Positions 1-12,657 are shown, counted from the first letter of the stretch. The stretch: 64,000 nt of DNA from Actinomyces wuliandei (GCF_004010955.1 NZ_CP025227.1:1-64000), one strand, 5' to 3'. Numbers and translations are program-made. Notes: generated by a model not told the origin, from the letters alone.

Positions 1-18
1 TCACCGGTCTCCCCCAGT

Positions 19-39
19 TGTGGACAACTCTGTGGACAA
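19..39. promoter_or_regulatory. Two DnaA boxes upstream of dnaA
   Basis: Two exact copies of TGTGGACAA (19-27 and 31-39), the reverse complement of the actinobacterial DnaA box TTGTCCACA, sit 12 bases apart, one helical turn. They lie just upstream of the chosen dnaA start, where DnaA binding usually autoregulates dnaA. The region continues to the left of the window, so more boxes may exist outside. Confidence 0.75.
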
Positions 40-107
40 ACTGCATCATGGCCCACATCAACCAGTATGCTGGTACACCACGCAGTCATGCCTGTCAGGA
101 GTCCATC

Positions 108-1826
108 GTGCCCGATGCAGCCAACACCCAGTGGCTTTCCGCACTGGAGGTCCTCTCCACCTCAGGAGAACTAGGGCAAGGCAAGATGTCGATGATCCGT
201 ATGACTCACGTCATCGACGTAGACGGTACTCTCGTTCTTGTTGTGGGATCTGCCTTCGCCAAGGACATCGTGGAGCAGTCACGAGTACCTATCGCTGCCG
301 CAGTCGCCCAGGTCTGGGGGCACTCGGTGCCCATCGAGGTGACCGTTGACACTTCTTCAGAAGGGACCAGTCTTAGCAGGTCCGTCCCCTCCAGACCCCA
401 GGAACCGATCAACCTGGCCACGGCGCGCCCACCCCATGACACCGCTTCGGGCCACAACGGGATGCCGCTGAGCGCTGGCTACCGGACTAACCCACCAAAC
501 GACGGTACCGACATCTACCCTCAGACCCCCTCTGCCGACGAGTACGCCGTACCGCCTGGCACGGTACCCGTCCCCACCAGGGGTGAACCCGCTCCCGGTG
601 CAGGTCACCCCAGCATCCCCCAACCCCAGGGAACGACTTCCTCGTCCATTGTTCCCTCAACTACTGGTACCTCAGCCACCAGGACCTCTCACCGTACCGC
701 TGCGTCCTCCTCCGCAGTGACGTACCCACCTTCCTCAGCCCTGCTGACCCCCAACGCCGCTGACGACATCTCCCAACTCAACCCGCGCTACACCTTTGAC
801 ACCTACGTGACAGGCTCCTCTAACCGGTTCGCCCACGCCACTGCCCTCGCCGTGGCCGAGGCACCTGCCCGCGCTTACAATCCTTTATTTATATACGGGG
901 GATCGGGCTTGGGGAAGACACATCTTCTCCATGCTATCGGACACTACTCACGAACGCTTAACCCTGGCATCCGTGTCAAGTACGTCAACTCTGAGGTCTT
1001 TGTCTCAGACTTCATCGCTTGCGTGCGCGACGGCAACCAGGACGACGGCCGCATGGAAGGATTCAAGCGACGCTACCGCGAGGTAGACATCCTTCTCGTC
1101 GACGACATCCAGTTCCTCCAGGGGAAAGAGTCCACCCTGGAGGAGTTCTTCCACACCTTCAACTCTCTGCACTCCTCCGGCAAGCAGGTGGTCCTTACCT
1201 CCGACCAGCCTCCTAAGGCGCTGGGAGGTCTCGACGAGCGCCTGCGGTCACGCTTCGAGTGGGGCCTGCTAGCCGATGTCCAGCCTCCCGACCTGGAAAC
1301 TCGTATCGCGATACTCTCACGCAAGGGATCTGCCGAGGGCCTTGATCTTCCCCTGGACGTCCTGGAGTACATCGCCTCACGCGTCACGACCAACATCCGT
1401 GAGCTCGAGGGAGCGCTTATCAGAGTCACCGCCTTCGCCTCCCTCAACAAGCAACCAGTAGACCACACGCTGGCAGAGATGGTTCTAAAGGACCTCATCT
1501 CTGACCCGGAGGGACAAGAGATCACGGCCTCGCTCATCATGGCGCAGACCTCTGACTACTTTGGTATCACCATCGACGACCTGTGCTCCGCCAACCGCTC
1601 CCGCACGATCGTGTCCGCCCGCCACATCGCCATGTACCTGTGCCGCGAGCTCACCGACCTCTCGTTGCCCAAGATCGGTCGTGAGTTTGGGGGACGCGAC
1701 CACACCACGGTCATGAGCGCCGACAAGAAGATCCGCACCCTGATGGCTGAACGCCGCTCCACCTTCAACCAGGTCACAGAGCTGACCAGTCGGATTAAGC
1801 AGGCTGCACAGTCCCCACAGCACTGA
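108..1826 (+). CDS. dnaA: Chromosomal replication initiator protein DnaA
   Basis: DnaA binds boxes in oriC, opens the duplex and loads the replicative helicase. The 572-residue product has the N-terminal domain ([13 protein letters not shown] onward), a long Pro/Ser/Thr-rich linker of about 150 residues, the AAA+ core with Walker [12 protein letters not shown] near residue 264 and Walker [11 protein letters not shown] near 328, and the C-terminal DNA-binding helix with the GGRDHTTVM signature near 529. The GTG at 108 is chosen because CAGGAG (96-101) stands six bases upstream. The frame is open further left (ATG at 48, TTG at 18), but those starts have no ribosome site and would overlap the DnaA boxes. 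The long linker is normal for actinobacteria. Confidence 0.97.
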   Translation: MPDAANTQWLSALEVLSTSGELGQGKMSMIRMTHVIDVDGTLVLVVGSAFAKDIVEQSRVPIAAAVAQVWGHSVPIEVTVDTSSEGTSLSRSVPSRPQEPINLATARPPHDTASGHNGMPLSAGYRTNPPNDGTDIYPQTPSADEYAVPPGTVPVPTRGEPAPGAGHPSIPQPQGTTSSSIVPSTTGTSATRTSHRTAASSSAVTYPPSSALLTPNAADDISQLNPRYTFDTYVTGSSNRFAHATALAVAEAPARAYNPLFIYGGSGLGKTHLLHAIGHYSRTLNPGIRVKYVNSEVFVSDFIACVRDGNQDDGRMEGFKRRYREVDILLVDDIQFLQGKESTLEEFFHTFNSLHSSGKQVVLTSDQPPKALGGLDERLRSRFEWGLLADVQPPDLETRIAILSRKGSAEGLDLPLDVLEYIASRVTTNIRELEGALIRVTAFASLNKQPVDHTLAEMVLKDLISDPEGQEITASLIMAQTSDYFGITIDDLCSANRSRTIVSARHIAMYLCRELTDLSLPKIGREFGGRDHTTVMSADKKIRTLMAERRSTFNQVTELTSRIKQAAQSPQH

Positions 1827-2478
1827 TCCGACCTCGCCTGACGACCAGCCAACTGGTCGGATCGGGCAGCTGTCGCCGCTGCGTGACCCCAGTCCGAACA
1901 GAGGCCACACCCTGGACGGACACACCCTGGACGGACACGCTGCCCCAGACAGAGCAACCGTCGTCGGCGCGACTCATGTGGACGTTGCTGGGGAGGACAG
2001 GTGGACGACGGCCCGACACAGTGTGGAGAGACAGAAGCAGGCTGTGGAACTACATCTCTGTCACTACCTGGTCTCCACTGCTCCTACCACTTCCTCACCA
2101 GAACCACTCCTTTGTGGTTCCACAGAGATCGCCGCAGCGTTCCCGTTCAAGAACCGGTTCTCCCCAGGATCCACATGTGCTACTACACCTACAGACCAAG
2201 AAAACCTCGAGCACGAAGCACGGCACAGCCACCGGGACTCCATCGGCTCCTCGAACCTGCTTGAGGGGGACCCAAGGTGCCTCACACGTCACTCGTCTCG
2301 AGCCTCCTGGTGCCGAGGTATACGCGGGGTGGGGCTGTCAGACCAGTGGTGAGGTGCCGTCTAGACTTCTGTGTACGGGTCACTGCCACGGGCCAGCCCG
2401 TACCCGCGACCCCGCTCCGCCCCACCGCCAGGGATCACGGAGCCAGGAACCAGGAAGACCGACAGGAAGGCATCCACC
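1827..2478. other. Replication origin region oriC (dnaA-dnaN gap)
   Basis: This 652-base gap between dnaA and dnaN has no credible gene. It carries TGTGGA-type motifs related to the DnaA box at 1977-1985, 2000-2008 (GGTGGACGA), 2022-2030 and 2043-2051, spaced 21-23 bases apart, and further variants around 2113-2125 and 2167-2176. There is also a tandem 15-base repeat at 1906-1935 and an inverted repeat at 2101-2120 (GAACCAC / GTGGTTC). Position and motif density match actinobacterial origins; no strongly AT-rich unwinding element is obvious by eye. Confidence 0.8.
1906..1935. repeat. Tandem 15-base repeat in oriC
   Basis: CACACCCTGGACGGA occurs twice in direct succession (1906-1920 and 1921-1935), about 80 bases after the dnaA stop. 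It contains GGACGGACA rather than a canonical DnaA box. Its role is unknown. Confidence 0.8.
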
Positions 2479-3609
2479 GTGAAGCTCAGGGTTGATCGTG
2501 ACGTCCTCGCTGAAGCTGTGACCTGGACCGCTCGTTCCGTCCCGGCTCGTCCGCCGGTACCTGTCCTGGCCGGAGTGCGCCTGGAGGCCGCAGGGGCAAC
2601 CTTGGTCCTGGCCTCTTTTGACTACGAGGTGTCGGCACGTAGCGAGATTGCCGCCGAGGTAGAGGAGGAGGGCGTCGTCCTGGTGTCGGGGAGGCTGCTT
2701 GCCGACATCGCCAAGTCCCTGCCCAACAAGCCCGTGGAACTTGAGGTCAAAGGTACCAAGGTCACTGTCACCTGCGGGTCGTCACGCTTCTCCCTGGCCG
2801 CCATGGCAGCCGACGACTATCCTGCCCTGCCTGCCCTGCCTGCCGTGGCGGGGACAGTAGACGCTCATGACCTGGCCCGGGCAGTGGCACAGGTCTCTGC
2901 CGCAGCCTCACGTGACGACACCCTCCCTCTGCTCACCAGCGTGCAGATAGAAGTTGAGGGGGAGTCACTGGTCCTGATGGCCACTGATCGTTACCGGCTC
3001 GCGATGCGTGAGATGACATGGAACCCGTCGCACGCGGAGATCTCCACGACAGCACTGCTCAAGGCCCGAACCCTGTCTGACGTCGCCAAGTCCCTGACCT
3101 CCTCGGGTGAGATCACCCTTGCCCTATCTGACGACAGCACCTCGTCGGGGCTCATTGGTTTCGAGGCAGGCGGACGACGAACCACCTCCCTGCTCACTGA
3201 CGGTGACTACCCGCCTGTACGTCGGCTGTTCCCAGAGACGACGACCATTCACGCCACCGTCGGGACTGAGGAGCTTATGGCTGCGGTCCGGCGCGTCAGC
3301 CTGGTTGCTGAACGGTCAACACCTGTCCACATGACCTTCACCCAGGGTGCACTCTCCCTTGACGCAGGTCAGAGTGACGACGCACAGGCCTCCGAGCAGC
3401 TTGTGTCCCACCTTGAGGGCGAGGACATCACGACTGCCTTCAACCCTGCCTTCCTGCTGGACGGCCTGGGGGCGCTGGAGCATCCTTACGTCAGGCTTGA
3501 CTTCACGCACTCGTCCAAGCCTGCGGTACTTACCGGCGTCGACTCCGTTGGTGGTGACGAGGACCATCGCTTCCGCTACCTCATCATGCCGATTCGGTTC
3601 GGTGCCTGA
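2479..3609 (+). CDS. dnaN: DNA polymerase III beta subunit (sliding clamp)
   Basis: The clamp encircles DNA and tethers the replicative polymerase. The product is 376 residues, the usual length, and starts VKLRVDRDVLAEAVTW, typical of actinobacterial DnaN. The family end PIRFG close to the C-terminus and the three repeated clamp folds fit. The GTG at 2479 is chosen because AGGAAGG (2464-2470) stands at good distance; the frame is open to 2371, but that would extend into oriC without a ribosome site. recF follows after 15 bases. Confidence 0.97.
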   Translation: MKLRVDRDVLAEAVTWTARSVPARPPVPVLAGVRLEAAGATLVLASFDYEVSARSEIAAEVEEEGVVLVSGRLLADIAKSLPNKPVELEVKGTKVTVTCGSSRFSLAAMAADDYPALPALPAVAGTVDAHDLARAVAQVSAAASRDDTLPLLTSVQIEVEGESLVLMATDRYRLAMREMTWNPSHAEISTTALLKARTLSDVAKSLTSSGEITLALSDDSTSSGLIGFEAGGRRTTSLLTDGDYPPVRRLFPETTTIHATVGTEELMAAVRRVSLVAERSTPVHMTFTQGALSLDAGQSDDAQASEQLVSHLEGEDITTAFNPAFLLDGLGALEHPYVRLDFTHSSKPAVLTGVDSVGGDEDHRFRYLIMPIRFGA

Positions 3610-3624
3610 CCGTCCTAAAACGAC

Positions 3625-4842
3625 GTGTACCTCTCCGATCTCTCCCTGGACAACTTCCGTTCCTACGAGAACCTGGTTCTCTCTCTGGACCCCGGGCCCA
3701 CCGCCTTCGTGGGTCCCAACGGCCAGGGAAAGACCAACCTGGTAGAGGCTGTCGCCTATATGGCGATGCTCTCGTCGCACCGGGCTGGTGCGGACACGGC
3801 TCTGGTACGACGCGCTCCTGCTGGTTCTCCCCAGCCTCAGGGAGCTGTTCTGAGAGCAAGAGTGGTGCACACGGACCGTCCTACTGTCCTGGAGATCGAG
3901 ATCATCGCAGGGAAGGCCAACAGGGCTAGGATAAATCGTGGAAACTGCCGTCCTCGGGACCTGCTGGGAATCCTGCGAGCCGTTGTCTTCGCTCCGGAGG
4001 ACCTTGCCGTGGTGCGTGAGGAGCCTAGCCTGCGCCGCCGTCTCTTGGACGACCTGGCGGTCACGCTGCGGCCAGGACTAGCAGGTGTGCTTGCCGAGCA
4101 CTCCAAGATCCTCTCCCAGAGAGCCAGCCTCCTGAAATCGGCGCGCGCTGCGCGATCACGTGTGGGGGGCAGGGAGTCGCTGCTCTCCACTCTGGAGGTC
4201 TGGGACGCCCAGCTCGCTGATGTCGCCTCGCGTCTTATCGCGGCCCGGATCGAGGTGCTACGGCGGCTGCGTCCCTGGGTGGAGTCGTCCTACAGGACGG
4301 TCTCCGCAGGGCAGTCCTCCGCCCAGATTGCCTACCGCTCCAGTCTGTGTGCCCACGAAGGGACCGGAGATCCTGACCCACAGCAGGAGGAGACCTGGTA
4401 TGACACCGAGGAGGCACTTCGTGACCCGGCTGCGGTTGCTGCACGGCTGAGGACGGCGATGGCTCAGCTTCACGAGCGGGAGATTGACAGGGGAGCAAGT
4501 CTTGTCGGCGCGCATCGCGACGACCTCAGCCTGTTCCTGGGAGGTCTGCCTGCCAGAGGGTTTGCCTCTCACGGGGAGCAGTGGTCGCTCGCCCTGGCCC
4601 TACGACTGGCCTCCTACGAGATGCTGCGCCACGGTGCCGACACCTATGGTGGTGACGCCGAGCCCGTTCTCATCCTTGACGACGTCTTCGCCTCACTGGA
4701 CCGGCAGCGGCGCCGTGCGCTGGCTGAGATGGTTGCAGGTGCCCGGCAGGTGCTGCTGACGGCGGCAGTGGACGCCGACGTTCCTGCAGAGCTTGACGGG
4801 GCGCGTTTTCATGTCCTGGGAGGGAGGGTGACCAGTGGCTGA
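3625..4842 (+). CDS. recF: DNA replication and repair protein RecF
   Basis: RecF is an SMC-like ATPase that helps load RecA at gaps and stalled forks. The 405-residue protein starts VYLSDLSLDNFRSYENLVL, has Walker A GPNGQGKTNLVEA near residue 30, a late signature region GASLVGAHRDDLSLFLGG, and Walker B PVLILDDVFASLD near residue 351. It starts at GTG 3625, 15 bases after dnaN, and its 3' end overlaps the next gene by 8 bases, so the two are translationally linked. Confidence 0.96.
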   Translation: MYLSDLSLDNFRSYENLVLSLDPGPTAFVGPNGQGKTNLVEAVAYMAMLSSHRAGADTALVRRAPAGSPQPQGAVLRARVVHTDRPTVLEIEIIAGKANRARINRGNCRPRDLLGILRAVVFAPEDLAVVREEPSLRRRLLDDLAVTLRPGLAGVLAEHSKILSQRASLLKSARAARSRVGGRESLLSTLEVWDAQLADVASRLIAARIEVLRRLRPWVESSYRTVSAGQSSAQIAYRSSLCAHEGTGDPDPQQEETWYDTEEALRDPAAVAARLRTAMAQLHEREIDRGASLVGAHRDDLSLFLGGLPARGFASHGEQWSLALALRLASYEMLRHGADTYGGDAEPVLILDDVFASLDRQRRRALAEMVAGARQVLLTAAVDADVPAELDGARFHVLGGRVTSG

Positions 4843-5515
4843 GCAACGACCTGACTTGGTCCGGCAGCCCCGTCGCGACAACCAGGAGCCGGTTGACGTC
4901 CTTGCCCAGCGCTCCCTGGCACGTCAGCGGCGGCGTGCCTGGGAGTCAGGGGAGACCCGGACTCCTGGGCATGGCGTGGACCGTGAGCAGGAGGTGGCAC
5001 CGTGGGACCTTCGACGTGAGCGTGCCCGTGCTCTGCAGCCGGGTGAGGACCCGGATGACCGTGGACCTGGGTTGGCACGCGGGCGGGACCGACCCGGTCC
5101 CACTCCCTACGACCCGTGCACGGGCCGCGAGGAGCTGCACCGTATTGTCGCTGGTCACGGATGGGCGGACAGGCTTGCTGTAGCGTGGACCGTGTCGCGA
5201 TGGCCCAGTATTGTGGGAGAACAGGTTGCTCAGCACTGCACTGTGGAGTCTTTTGACACCGACCAGGTTACTGTGCGTGCCTCGTCCTCCAGCTGGGCCC
5301 AGCAGCTGCGGTTGCTTCAGCCCACTATCGAGGCGCGTGTCGCCGAGGCGATGAAGTCGGCACCTGGAGGCACGGCGGACGTGAGGAGTCGTCCAGGGCA
5401 GACTGGGCGACGCTCGCCTGTGGCGCTGCGGATTCTCGGGCCCGCAGCACCGAGCTGGCGACATCGAGGAGTGGGGCTACACGGCGCGCGTGGTCCTCGC
5501 GACACTTACGGGTAA
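4835..5515 (+). CDS. DUF721 / DciA-family protein
   Basis: This is the small protein that always lies between recF and gyrB in actinobacteria; DciA-type DUF721 proteins are associated with replicative helicase loading. The 226-residue product has a disordered Arg-rich first ~90 residues and then the DUF721 domain, including GWADRLAVAWTVSRWPSIVG and SSSWAQQLRLLQPTIEARV. The GTG start at 4835 overlaps the recF stop. Assignment rests on context and these motifs; the helicase-loading role is inferred from the family. Confidence 0.88.
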   Translation: MAEQRPDLVRQPRRDNQEPVDVLAQRSLARQRRRAWESGETRTPGHGVDREQEVAPWDLRRERARALQPGEDPDDRGPGLARGRDRPGPTPYDPCTGREELHRIVAGHGWADRLAVAWTVSRWPSIVGEQVAQHCTVESFDTDQVTVRASSSSWAQQLRLLQPTIEARVAEAMKSAPGGTADVRSRPGQTGRRSPVALRILGPAAPSWRHRGVGLHGARGPRDTYG

Positions 5516-5748
5516 CTTCTTTATAACTGAGGTGACCACAGGCACGTCTCTGAAGACCTCTCGGTTACGGAGCCGTGCGTCCTCCTGAGCTAGGATACCC
5601 CCAAGCGCCCACGGTGCGCCCATGACCGTCCAGATGTACAAGTACCTCTTGTAGCGCGGTGTCCAGACAGGATCGGCTCAAGGAGGGAGCGGGGCGGGGA
5701 CATCGGACCACCCAGGTCCCTTCTGCGCACAGAACGAGGAGCAACTGA

Positions 5749-7830
<2,082 letters not shown>

Positions 7831-7938
7831 GCACCCTGGTACTCATGACCCGCTGACTGGTCCTGGGCCGAGGCCGTCTCGTGCCCCTGGTTGTCCAGGC
7901 GCCAGGTGGACACCGAAACACAAGACCGAAGGAAATCC

Positions 7939-10605
7939 GTGAGCGACGATAACACCACCGGCATCGACGGTACTAAGGAGACGGATCACGACCGTATCCA
8001 GCCGGTCGATCTGCAGATGGAGATGCAGCGCTCCTACCTTGACTACGCCATGAGCGTCATTGTCGGACGTGCGCTGCCGGACGTGCGTGACGGGCTGAAG
8101 CCTGTTCACAGGCGCGTTCTCTATGCCATGTACGACGGCGGGTACCGGCCTAGCGCCTCCTTCTCCAAGTCCTCCCGCGTGGTGGGTGACGTGATGGGGA
8201 ACTACCATCCCCACGGGGACAGTGCCATCTACGACGCCCTGGCTCGTCTGGTCCAGTGGTGGTCTCTGCGCTACCCCCTGGTGGCCGGTCAGGGAAACTT
8301 TGGTACCCCGGGAAACCTGGGCCCGGCCGCACCCCGTTACACCGAGTGCAAGATGGCTCCCCTGGCCATGGAGATGGTTCGCGACATTGACGAGGAAAGC
8401 GTCGACTTCCAGGACAACTATGACGGGCGTAACCAGGAGCCGGCGATTCTTCCCTCCCGGTTCCCCAGTTTGCTGGTTAACGGTTCGGAGGGGATTGCGG
8501 TGGGTATGGCCACCCGCATCCCTCCGCACAACCTGCGTGAGGTCGCCAGCGGTGTTCAGTGGTTCCTCTCCCATCCCGAGGCGTCCCGCGAAGAGCTTCT
8601 TGAGGCCCTTGTCGCCCGGATTCCTGGCCCTGACTTCCCTACTGGTGCCACGATCTTGGGACGTCGCGGTATTGAGAACGCCTACCGCACCGGTCGCGGC
8701 TCGATCACCCAGCGTGCGGTGGTGGAGGTTGAGGAGATCCAGGGACGCCAGTGCCTTGTGGTGACAGAGCTGCCCTACCAGGTTAATCCTGACAACCTGG
8801 CCGACAAGATTGCCCAGCTGGTGCGTGAGGGCCAGGTCCAGGGTATCGCTGACATTCGTGATGAGACCTCGGGACGTACTGGTCAGAGGCTGGTGATCGT
8901 CCTCAAGCGCGACGCTGTCGCCAAGGTAGTGCTCAACAACCTGTACAAGCGCACCCAGCTGCAGGACAACTTCCCTGCGAACATGCTGGCCCTGGTCGAC
9001 GGTGTGCCTCGCACCCTGAGCCTGGACGGGTTTGTGCGTCACTGGGTCTCCCACCAGATTGACGTCATCGTGCGGCGGTCACGCTTCCGGCTTCGCAAGG
9101 CGGAGGAGCGGCTGCACATCCTACGTGGTCTTCTGGCTGCTATTGACGCCCTGGACGCCGTGATCGCCCTCATCCGCCGCTCGCCTACCACCGAGGAGGC
9201 CAGGCAGGGGCTTATGGACCTGCTAGGAGTCGACGAGGCACAGGCTGAGGCCATCCTCTCTCTCCAGCTGCGTCGCCTGGCTGCCCTGGAACGTCTGAAG
9301 ATCCAGCAGGAGTCTGACGACCTCACCGCCCGTGTGGCCGACCTGCGCGACATTATTGCCAGTCCTGACCGCCAGCGCGGCATCGTCTCCTCCGAGCTGG
9401 CGGAGATCGTGGACAAGTATGGTGACGAGCGACGTACGACAATCGTGCCCTTCGACGGTGAGATGAGCATGGAGGACCTCATCCCCGAGGAGGAGGTGGT
9501 GGTGACGATCACTCGTTCCGGCTACGCCAAGCGGACCCGTACTGATGCCTATCGGTCCCAGCACCGGGGGGGCAAAGGAGTCAAGGGTGCGGTCCTGCGG
9601 GAGGACGACGTGGTCAGCCACTTCTTCGTCACTACGACTCACCGCTGGTTGCTCTTCTTCACCAACTTGGGACGGGTCTACCGGGCCAAGGGCTATGAGC
9701 TCCCGGAGGGAGGTCGCGACTCCAGGGGCCAGCACGTGGCGAACCTCCTCGCCTTCCAGCCCGGGGAGGAGATTGCCCAGGTCATGGAGCTCACGGACTA
9801 CGGGCAGGCAGACTACCTCGTGCTCGCCACACGCCGGGGCCTGGTGAAGAAGACCAGGCTTCAGGAGTACAACTCCAACCGTTCCGGAGGGGTTATCGCT
9901 ATCAACCTGCGCCAGGACGAGGAGGGAAGAGCCGACGAGCTGGTCTCTGCGCGCCTGGTCTCCGAGGGTCAGGACCTGCTGCTGGTCTCCCACCACGGCC
10001 AGTCGCTGCGTTTTCACGCGGATGACGCCACGTTGCGGCCAACCGGGCGTGCGACGAGCGGCGTCACCGGTATGCGCTTCCGGCCGGGAGACTCGTTGCT
10101 TGCCATGGACGTCATTGACCCCTCCTGGACGGAGGCGGACCTGTTCGTGGTGACTGAGGCAGGTTACGCCAAGCGAACCAACGTGGCTGACTACCCTGTC
10201 AAGGGGAGGGGCGGCCTGGGGGTCAAGGTGGCCAACCTGGTAGAGGAGCGTGGCGAGCTGGTGGGGGCGCTGACAACTGCGCCCAGTGACGAGGTCATGT
10301 GCATCATGGCTTCTGGGAAGGTCGTGCGCTCTGCCGTCTGCGAGGTCTCGGTCACCGGAAGGACGACACAGGGTGTGACCTTTGCCAAGCCTGATGAGGG
10401 TGACCGCATCATCGCGGTGGCTCGTAACGCCGAGCGGGACCTCGACAGCCCGGAGGTGCCTGAGGCAGCCGAGGATGCTACGAGGCCATCTGACACGGAG
10501 GCTCCTGGCTCGGCGCCAGATCTGGCCACTCAGGCAGGCACGGATGCGAGCACCACGGGTGAGGCGGTAGCGTTGACCGGTGAGGAGAGCGAGGTAGAGG
10601 CATGA
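7939..10605 (+). CDS. gyrA: DNA gyrase subunit A
   Basis: GyrA cuts and religates DNA in the gyrase reaction. The 888-residue protein has the catalytic Tyr ([10 protein letters not shown], about residue 134), the quinolone-resistance region [15 protein letters not shown] with Ser95 and Asp99 (positions equivalent to E. coli 83 and 87, both the susceptible residues), and six C-terminal beta-pinwheel blades (for example [10 protein letters not shown] as the GyrA-box). The last ~60 residues are an acidic, Ala/Glu-rich tail. The GTG at 7939 follows GAAGGAAA; the frame upstream to 7891 lacks a ribosome site. The stop overlaps the next ATG (ATGA). Confidence 0.98.
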   Translation: MSDDNTTGIDGTKETDHDRIQPVDLQMEMQRSYLDYAMSVIVGRALPDVRDGLKPVHRRVLYAMYDGGYRPSASFSKSSRVVGDVMGNYHPHGDSAIYDALARLVQWWSLRYPLVAGQGNFGTPGNLGPAAPRYTECKMAPLAMEMVRDIDEESVDFQDNYDGRNQEPAILPSRFPSLLVNGSEGIAVGMATRIPPHNLREVASGVQWFLSHPEASREELLEALVARIPGPDFPTGATILGRRGIENAYRTGRGSITQRAVVEVEEIQGRQCLVVTELPYQVNPDNLADKIAQLVREGQVQGIADIRDETSGRTGQRLVIVLKRDAVAKVVLNNLYKRTQLQDNFPANMLALVDGVPRTLSLDGFVRHWVSHQIDVIVRRSRFRLRKAEERLHILRGLLAAIDALDAVIALIRRSPTTEEARQGLMDLLGVDEAQAEAILSLQLRRLAALERLKIQQESDDLTARVADLRDIIASPDRQRGIVSSELAEIVDKYGDERRTTIVPFDGEMSMEDLIPEEEVVVTITRSGYAKRTRTDAYRSQHRGGKGVKGAVLREDDVVSHFFVTTTHRWLLFFTNLGRVYRAKGYELPEGGRDSRGQHVANLLAFQPGEEIAQVMELTDYGQADYLVLATRRGLVKKTRLQEYNSNRSGGVIAINLRQDEEGRADELVSARLVSEGQDLLLVSHHGQSLRFHADDATLRPTGRATSGVTGMRFRPGDSLLAMDVIDPSWTEADLFVVTEAGYAKRTNVADYPVKGRGGLGVKVANLVEERGELVGALTTAPSDEVMCIMASGKVVRSAVCEVSVTGRTTQGVTFAKPDEGDRIIAVARNAERDLDSPEVPEAAEDATRPSDTEAPGSAPDLATQAGTDASTTGEAVALTGEESEVEA

Positions 10606-11099
10606 GCCAGCCGATATCCATCCCGCCTGGTGGCGGGCCGCCCCAGCCTGCGGGAGATGCCGTGTCTGTCATGGAGGCGACGTCTTCCGGGTCGGACGCG
10701 GAAGAGAAGAAGTCCAAGAAGAAGATCACTGGTCCACGGCGGGTGCGGCTCGCGCTCACCCGGATCGATCCGTGGTCAGTGATGAAGGCCTCCTTCCTGC
10801 TGAGCTTTGCAGCAGGGATCATGGTCATCGTGGCCACTGCTTTTACATGGCTGATGCTGGACGCTATGAGGGTCTTCTCCACGATTGAGGACCTGGCCAG
10901 GACAGTCGCGGGTGAGGACTCCAACGCCTTCACCGCCCTCATGACCTACCTGCAGCTGCCACGCGCCCTTGCGATGTCAACGATCGTCGCAGTCGTCAAC
11001 ATGATTCTTATCACTGCTCTGGCGACGGTGGGGGCCTTCCTGTACAACATCACTGCCACCCTAGTCGGTGGGATTCATCTCACGCTCGCCGACGAGTAA
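10602..11099 (+). CDS. DUF3566 membrane protein
   Basis: This 165-residue protein has a cytoplasmic, Lys-rich N-terminus ([19 protein letters not shown]), two membrane segments (about 62-85 and 128-150) and the DUF3566 pattern ([18 protein letters not shown], ending [17 protein letters not shown]). It overlaps gyrA by four bases, as in other actinobacteria where DUF3566 follows gyrA. Its exact role is not established. Confidence 0.9.
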   Translation: MSQPISIPPGGGPPQPAGDAVSVMEATSSGSDAEEKKSKKKITGPRRVRLALTRIDPWSVMKASFLLSFAAGIMVIVATAFTWLMLDAMRVFSTIEDLARTVAGEDSNAFTALMTYLQLPRALAMSTIVAVVNMILITALATVGAFLYNITATLVGGIHLTLADE

Positions 11100-11147
11100 C
11101 TGAGTTGGCCGTCCTGGGCTAGGTGAGATAGCCTCTTCCAGTGGCGC

Positions 11148-11221
11148 GGGCCTATAGCTCAGTCGGTTAGAGCGCATCCCTGATAAGGATGAGGTCGCTG
11201 GTTCGAGTCCAGCTAGGCCCA
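11148..11221 (+). tRNA. tRNA-Ile (GAT)
   Basis: A 74-base cloverleaf: acceptor GGGCCTA pairs with TAGGCCC, the anticodon loop is CTGATAA with anticodon GAT, and the T-arm is GCTGGTTCGAGTCCAGC. The discriminator is A and CCA is not encoded. It lies about 50 bases after the DUF3566 gene, with tRNA-Ala 173 bases further on. Confidence 0.97.
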
Positions 11222-11394
11222 CTCCAGCGAAGTCGGTAGGAGATCTAAATGTATAGTCGAGGTCTTGTCCCGATTATGCTTCTTGCGGTTCTGGCTACCG
11301 GGACCTACGTCTTGTGGCTGAGACTGGACTCGGGTTGTCGGCAGAGGGCTCCATGGGTGGAAGTTGCTGACCCGCTGGGATGAGGCCAGACGCC

Positions 11395-11467
11395 GGGGCC
11401 ATGGCGCAATTGGTAGCGCACCTGCTTTGCAAGCAGGGGGTTACGGGTTCGAGTCCCGTTGGCTCCA
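11395..11467 (+). tRNA. tRNA-Ala (TGC)
   Basis: A 73-base cloverleaf: acceptor GGGGCCA pairs with TGGCTCC (one G-T pair), the anticodon stem-loop is CCTGCTTTGCAAGCAGG with anticodon TGC, and the T-arm is ACGGGTTCGAGTCCCGT. CCA is not encoded. Ile-Ala adjacency after gyrA is the usual actinobacterial order. Confidence 0.97.
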
Positions 11468-11716
11468 CGTAGAGTGAAGGGTTTTGCCCCAACTGGTCCC
11501 TGGTAGGAACCTGGAGGGGGTGTGACTAGCATCAGGGGAGGTCTCTCGCAGGCCCCAGCAGGCGGCTGCCAGCACAGGTGGAGATAACGAGGCGTTCAGC
11601 GCCCTGACACGGCCGGGCAAATCACCGGTCACCGTCAGCAGTCGAGTCCTGAGGACAGCGCAGGGCAAGGGTGACACCTGGACGACCATGCTGCCCCTAA
11701 ACCAAGGAGGTCTGAC

Positions 11717-12355
11717 GTGGCTACCGCACGATCCTGGCGCAGATATCTTCTCCTCGCTTGGGACATGGTAGTCACTGTGACCCTCATAGTTCTTAGCGCT
11801 CTTTTTCTGACAGTCTCCTCGTCAACCCCTAACATTTTTCTGGCCTGGCAGGTAGTTGCTGTCGTGTTTATTGTCTCCTCCTTCGCCATTCCCAGGACGG
11901 AGTACTGGATGGGACGACGATGGCGCCCAGGGTGGGCTTGCCTGCTTCCTGTGCTTGCCGGTCTGGTCGGGGTGCAGTCTGCCGTGTGGGCACTCATTTT
12001 CCGGTCCTTCACCGACTACAACCTGGCATCAGTTGTTGTCATCGGGCTGTCTGCTACCGGAGTCCTGCTGTCCTGGCTACTGGTTCATATCGGCTTTGCT
12101 GAGATCTACGCGCTCATCGACCGTCGGGGTGGAACCCCAGACTTCGCCTTCCCTGGCGAGGAGGACCACACCAGCCTCAAGTACATCTACTTATCGGTGA
12201 CTATCGGAACGTCATTCGCGGTAAGTGACGTGACTGCCCTGACCCGTCGAGCGCGTACGGCGGTCGTCCTCCACTCGGTCATCTCCTTTGTCTACAACGC
12301 CCTCGTGGTTGCGGTAGCCTTCCAGGTTCTGCAGAGCCTGGTGGCCGACGCTTAG
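11717..12355 (+). CDS. DUF1345 membrane protein
   Basis: The 212-residue protein has about five hydrophobic segments (near 10-35, 42-58, 74-95, 103-125, 185-208) and the DUF1345 signature: YWMGRRWRPGW-like loop, then HIGFAEIYAL, SLKYIYLSVTIGTSFAVSDV and RRARTAVVLHSVISFVYNA. GTG 11717 is fixed by a near-perfect AAGGAGGT at 11704-11711. It stands alone on the plus strand; its function is unknown. Confidence 0.88.
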   Translation: MATARSWRRYLLLAWDMVVTVTLIVLSALFLTVSSSTPNIFLAWQVVAVVFIVSSFAIPRTEYWMGRRWRPGWACLLPVLAGLVGVQSAVWALIFRSFTDYNLASVVVIGLSATGVLLSWLLVHIGFAEIYALIDRRGGTPDFAFPGEEDHTSLKYIYLSVTIGTSFAVSDVTALTRRARTAVVLHSVISFVYNALVVAVAFQVLQSLVADA

Positions 12356-12507
12356 GTGTGGGGGCGGGCGTGGCATCGATAGGAGAGTAAGGAGTGTAAG
12401 ACCTTATGACTAAGGTGGCTCACTACGCGCCAGCCAGAGTCTCCTGGCCCTGGCGACTGACGCCCGGCCGACGCGGCTGAGTCGTTAACCCGGACGGAGA
12501 GACAGTC

Positions 12508-12657
12508 ATGCCCAACCCGTGGGAGATCTATGACGCTCTCATCGACTGCCTTCCCGCTGACGTGTGTGTGACCAGCACCGGGCGTGACCTGGACGGGCGG
12601 TGCGGCTCATACCTGGACCTGGTCGGGGTGGGACCCGGTACGCTGACCGCGATCTAG
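12508..12657 (+). pseudogene. N-terminal fragment of a DUF364/DUF4213-type gene
   Basis: The short frame starts MPNPWEIYDALIDCLPADVC, which resembles the beginning of DUF4213/DUF364 putative heavy-metal chelation proteins, then stops after 49 codons. The last ~17 codons are antisense to the end of the neighbouring aldo-keto reductase gene, so only about 33 codons (to about 12606) look original. Family membership is from memory of the N-terminal pattern; nothing downstream continues it. Confidence 0.4.

Noticed and set aside
1827..2478. Overlapping short frames across oriC as genes
   Set aside because: Several frames of 60-200 codons cross the gap on both strands, but none has a ribosome site or protein-like composition, and the DnaA-type motifs explain the region.
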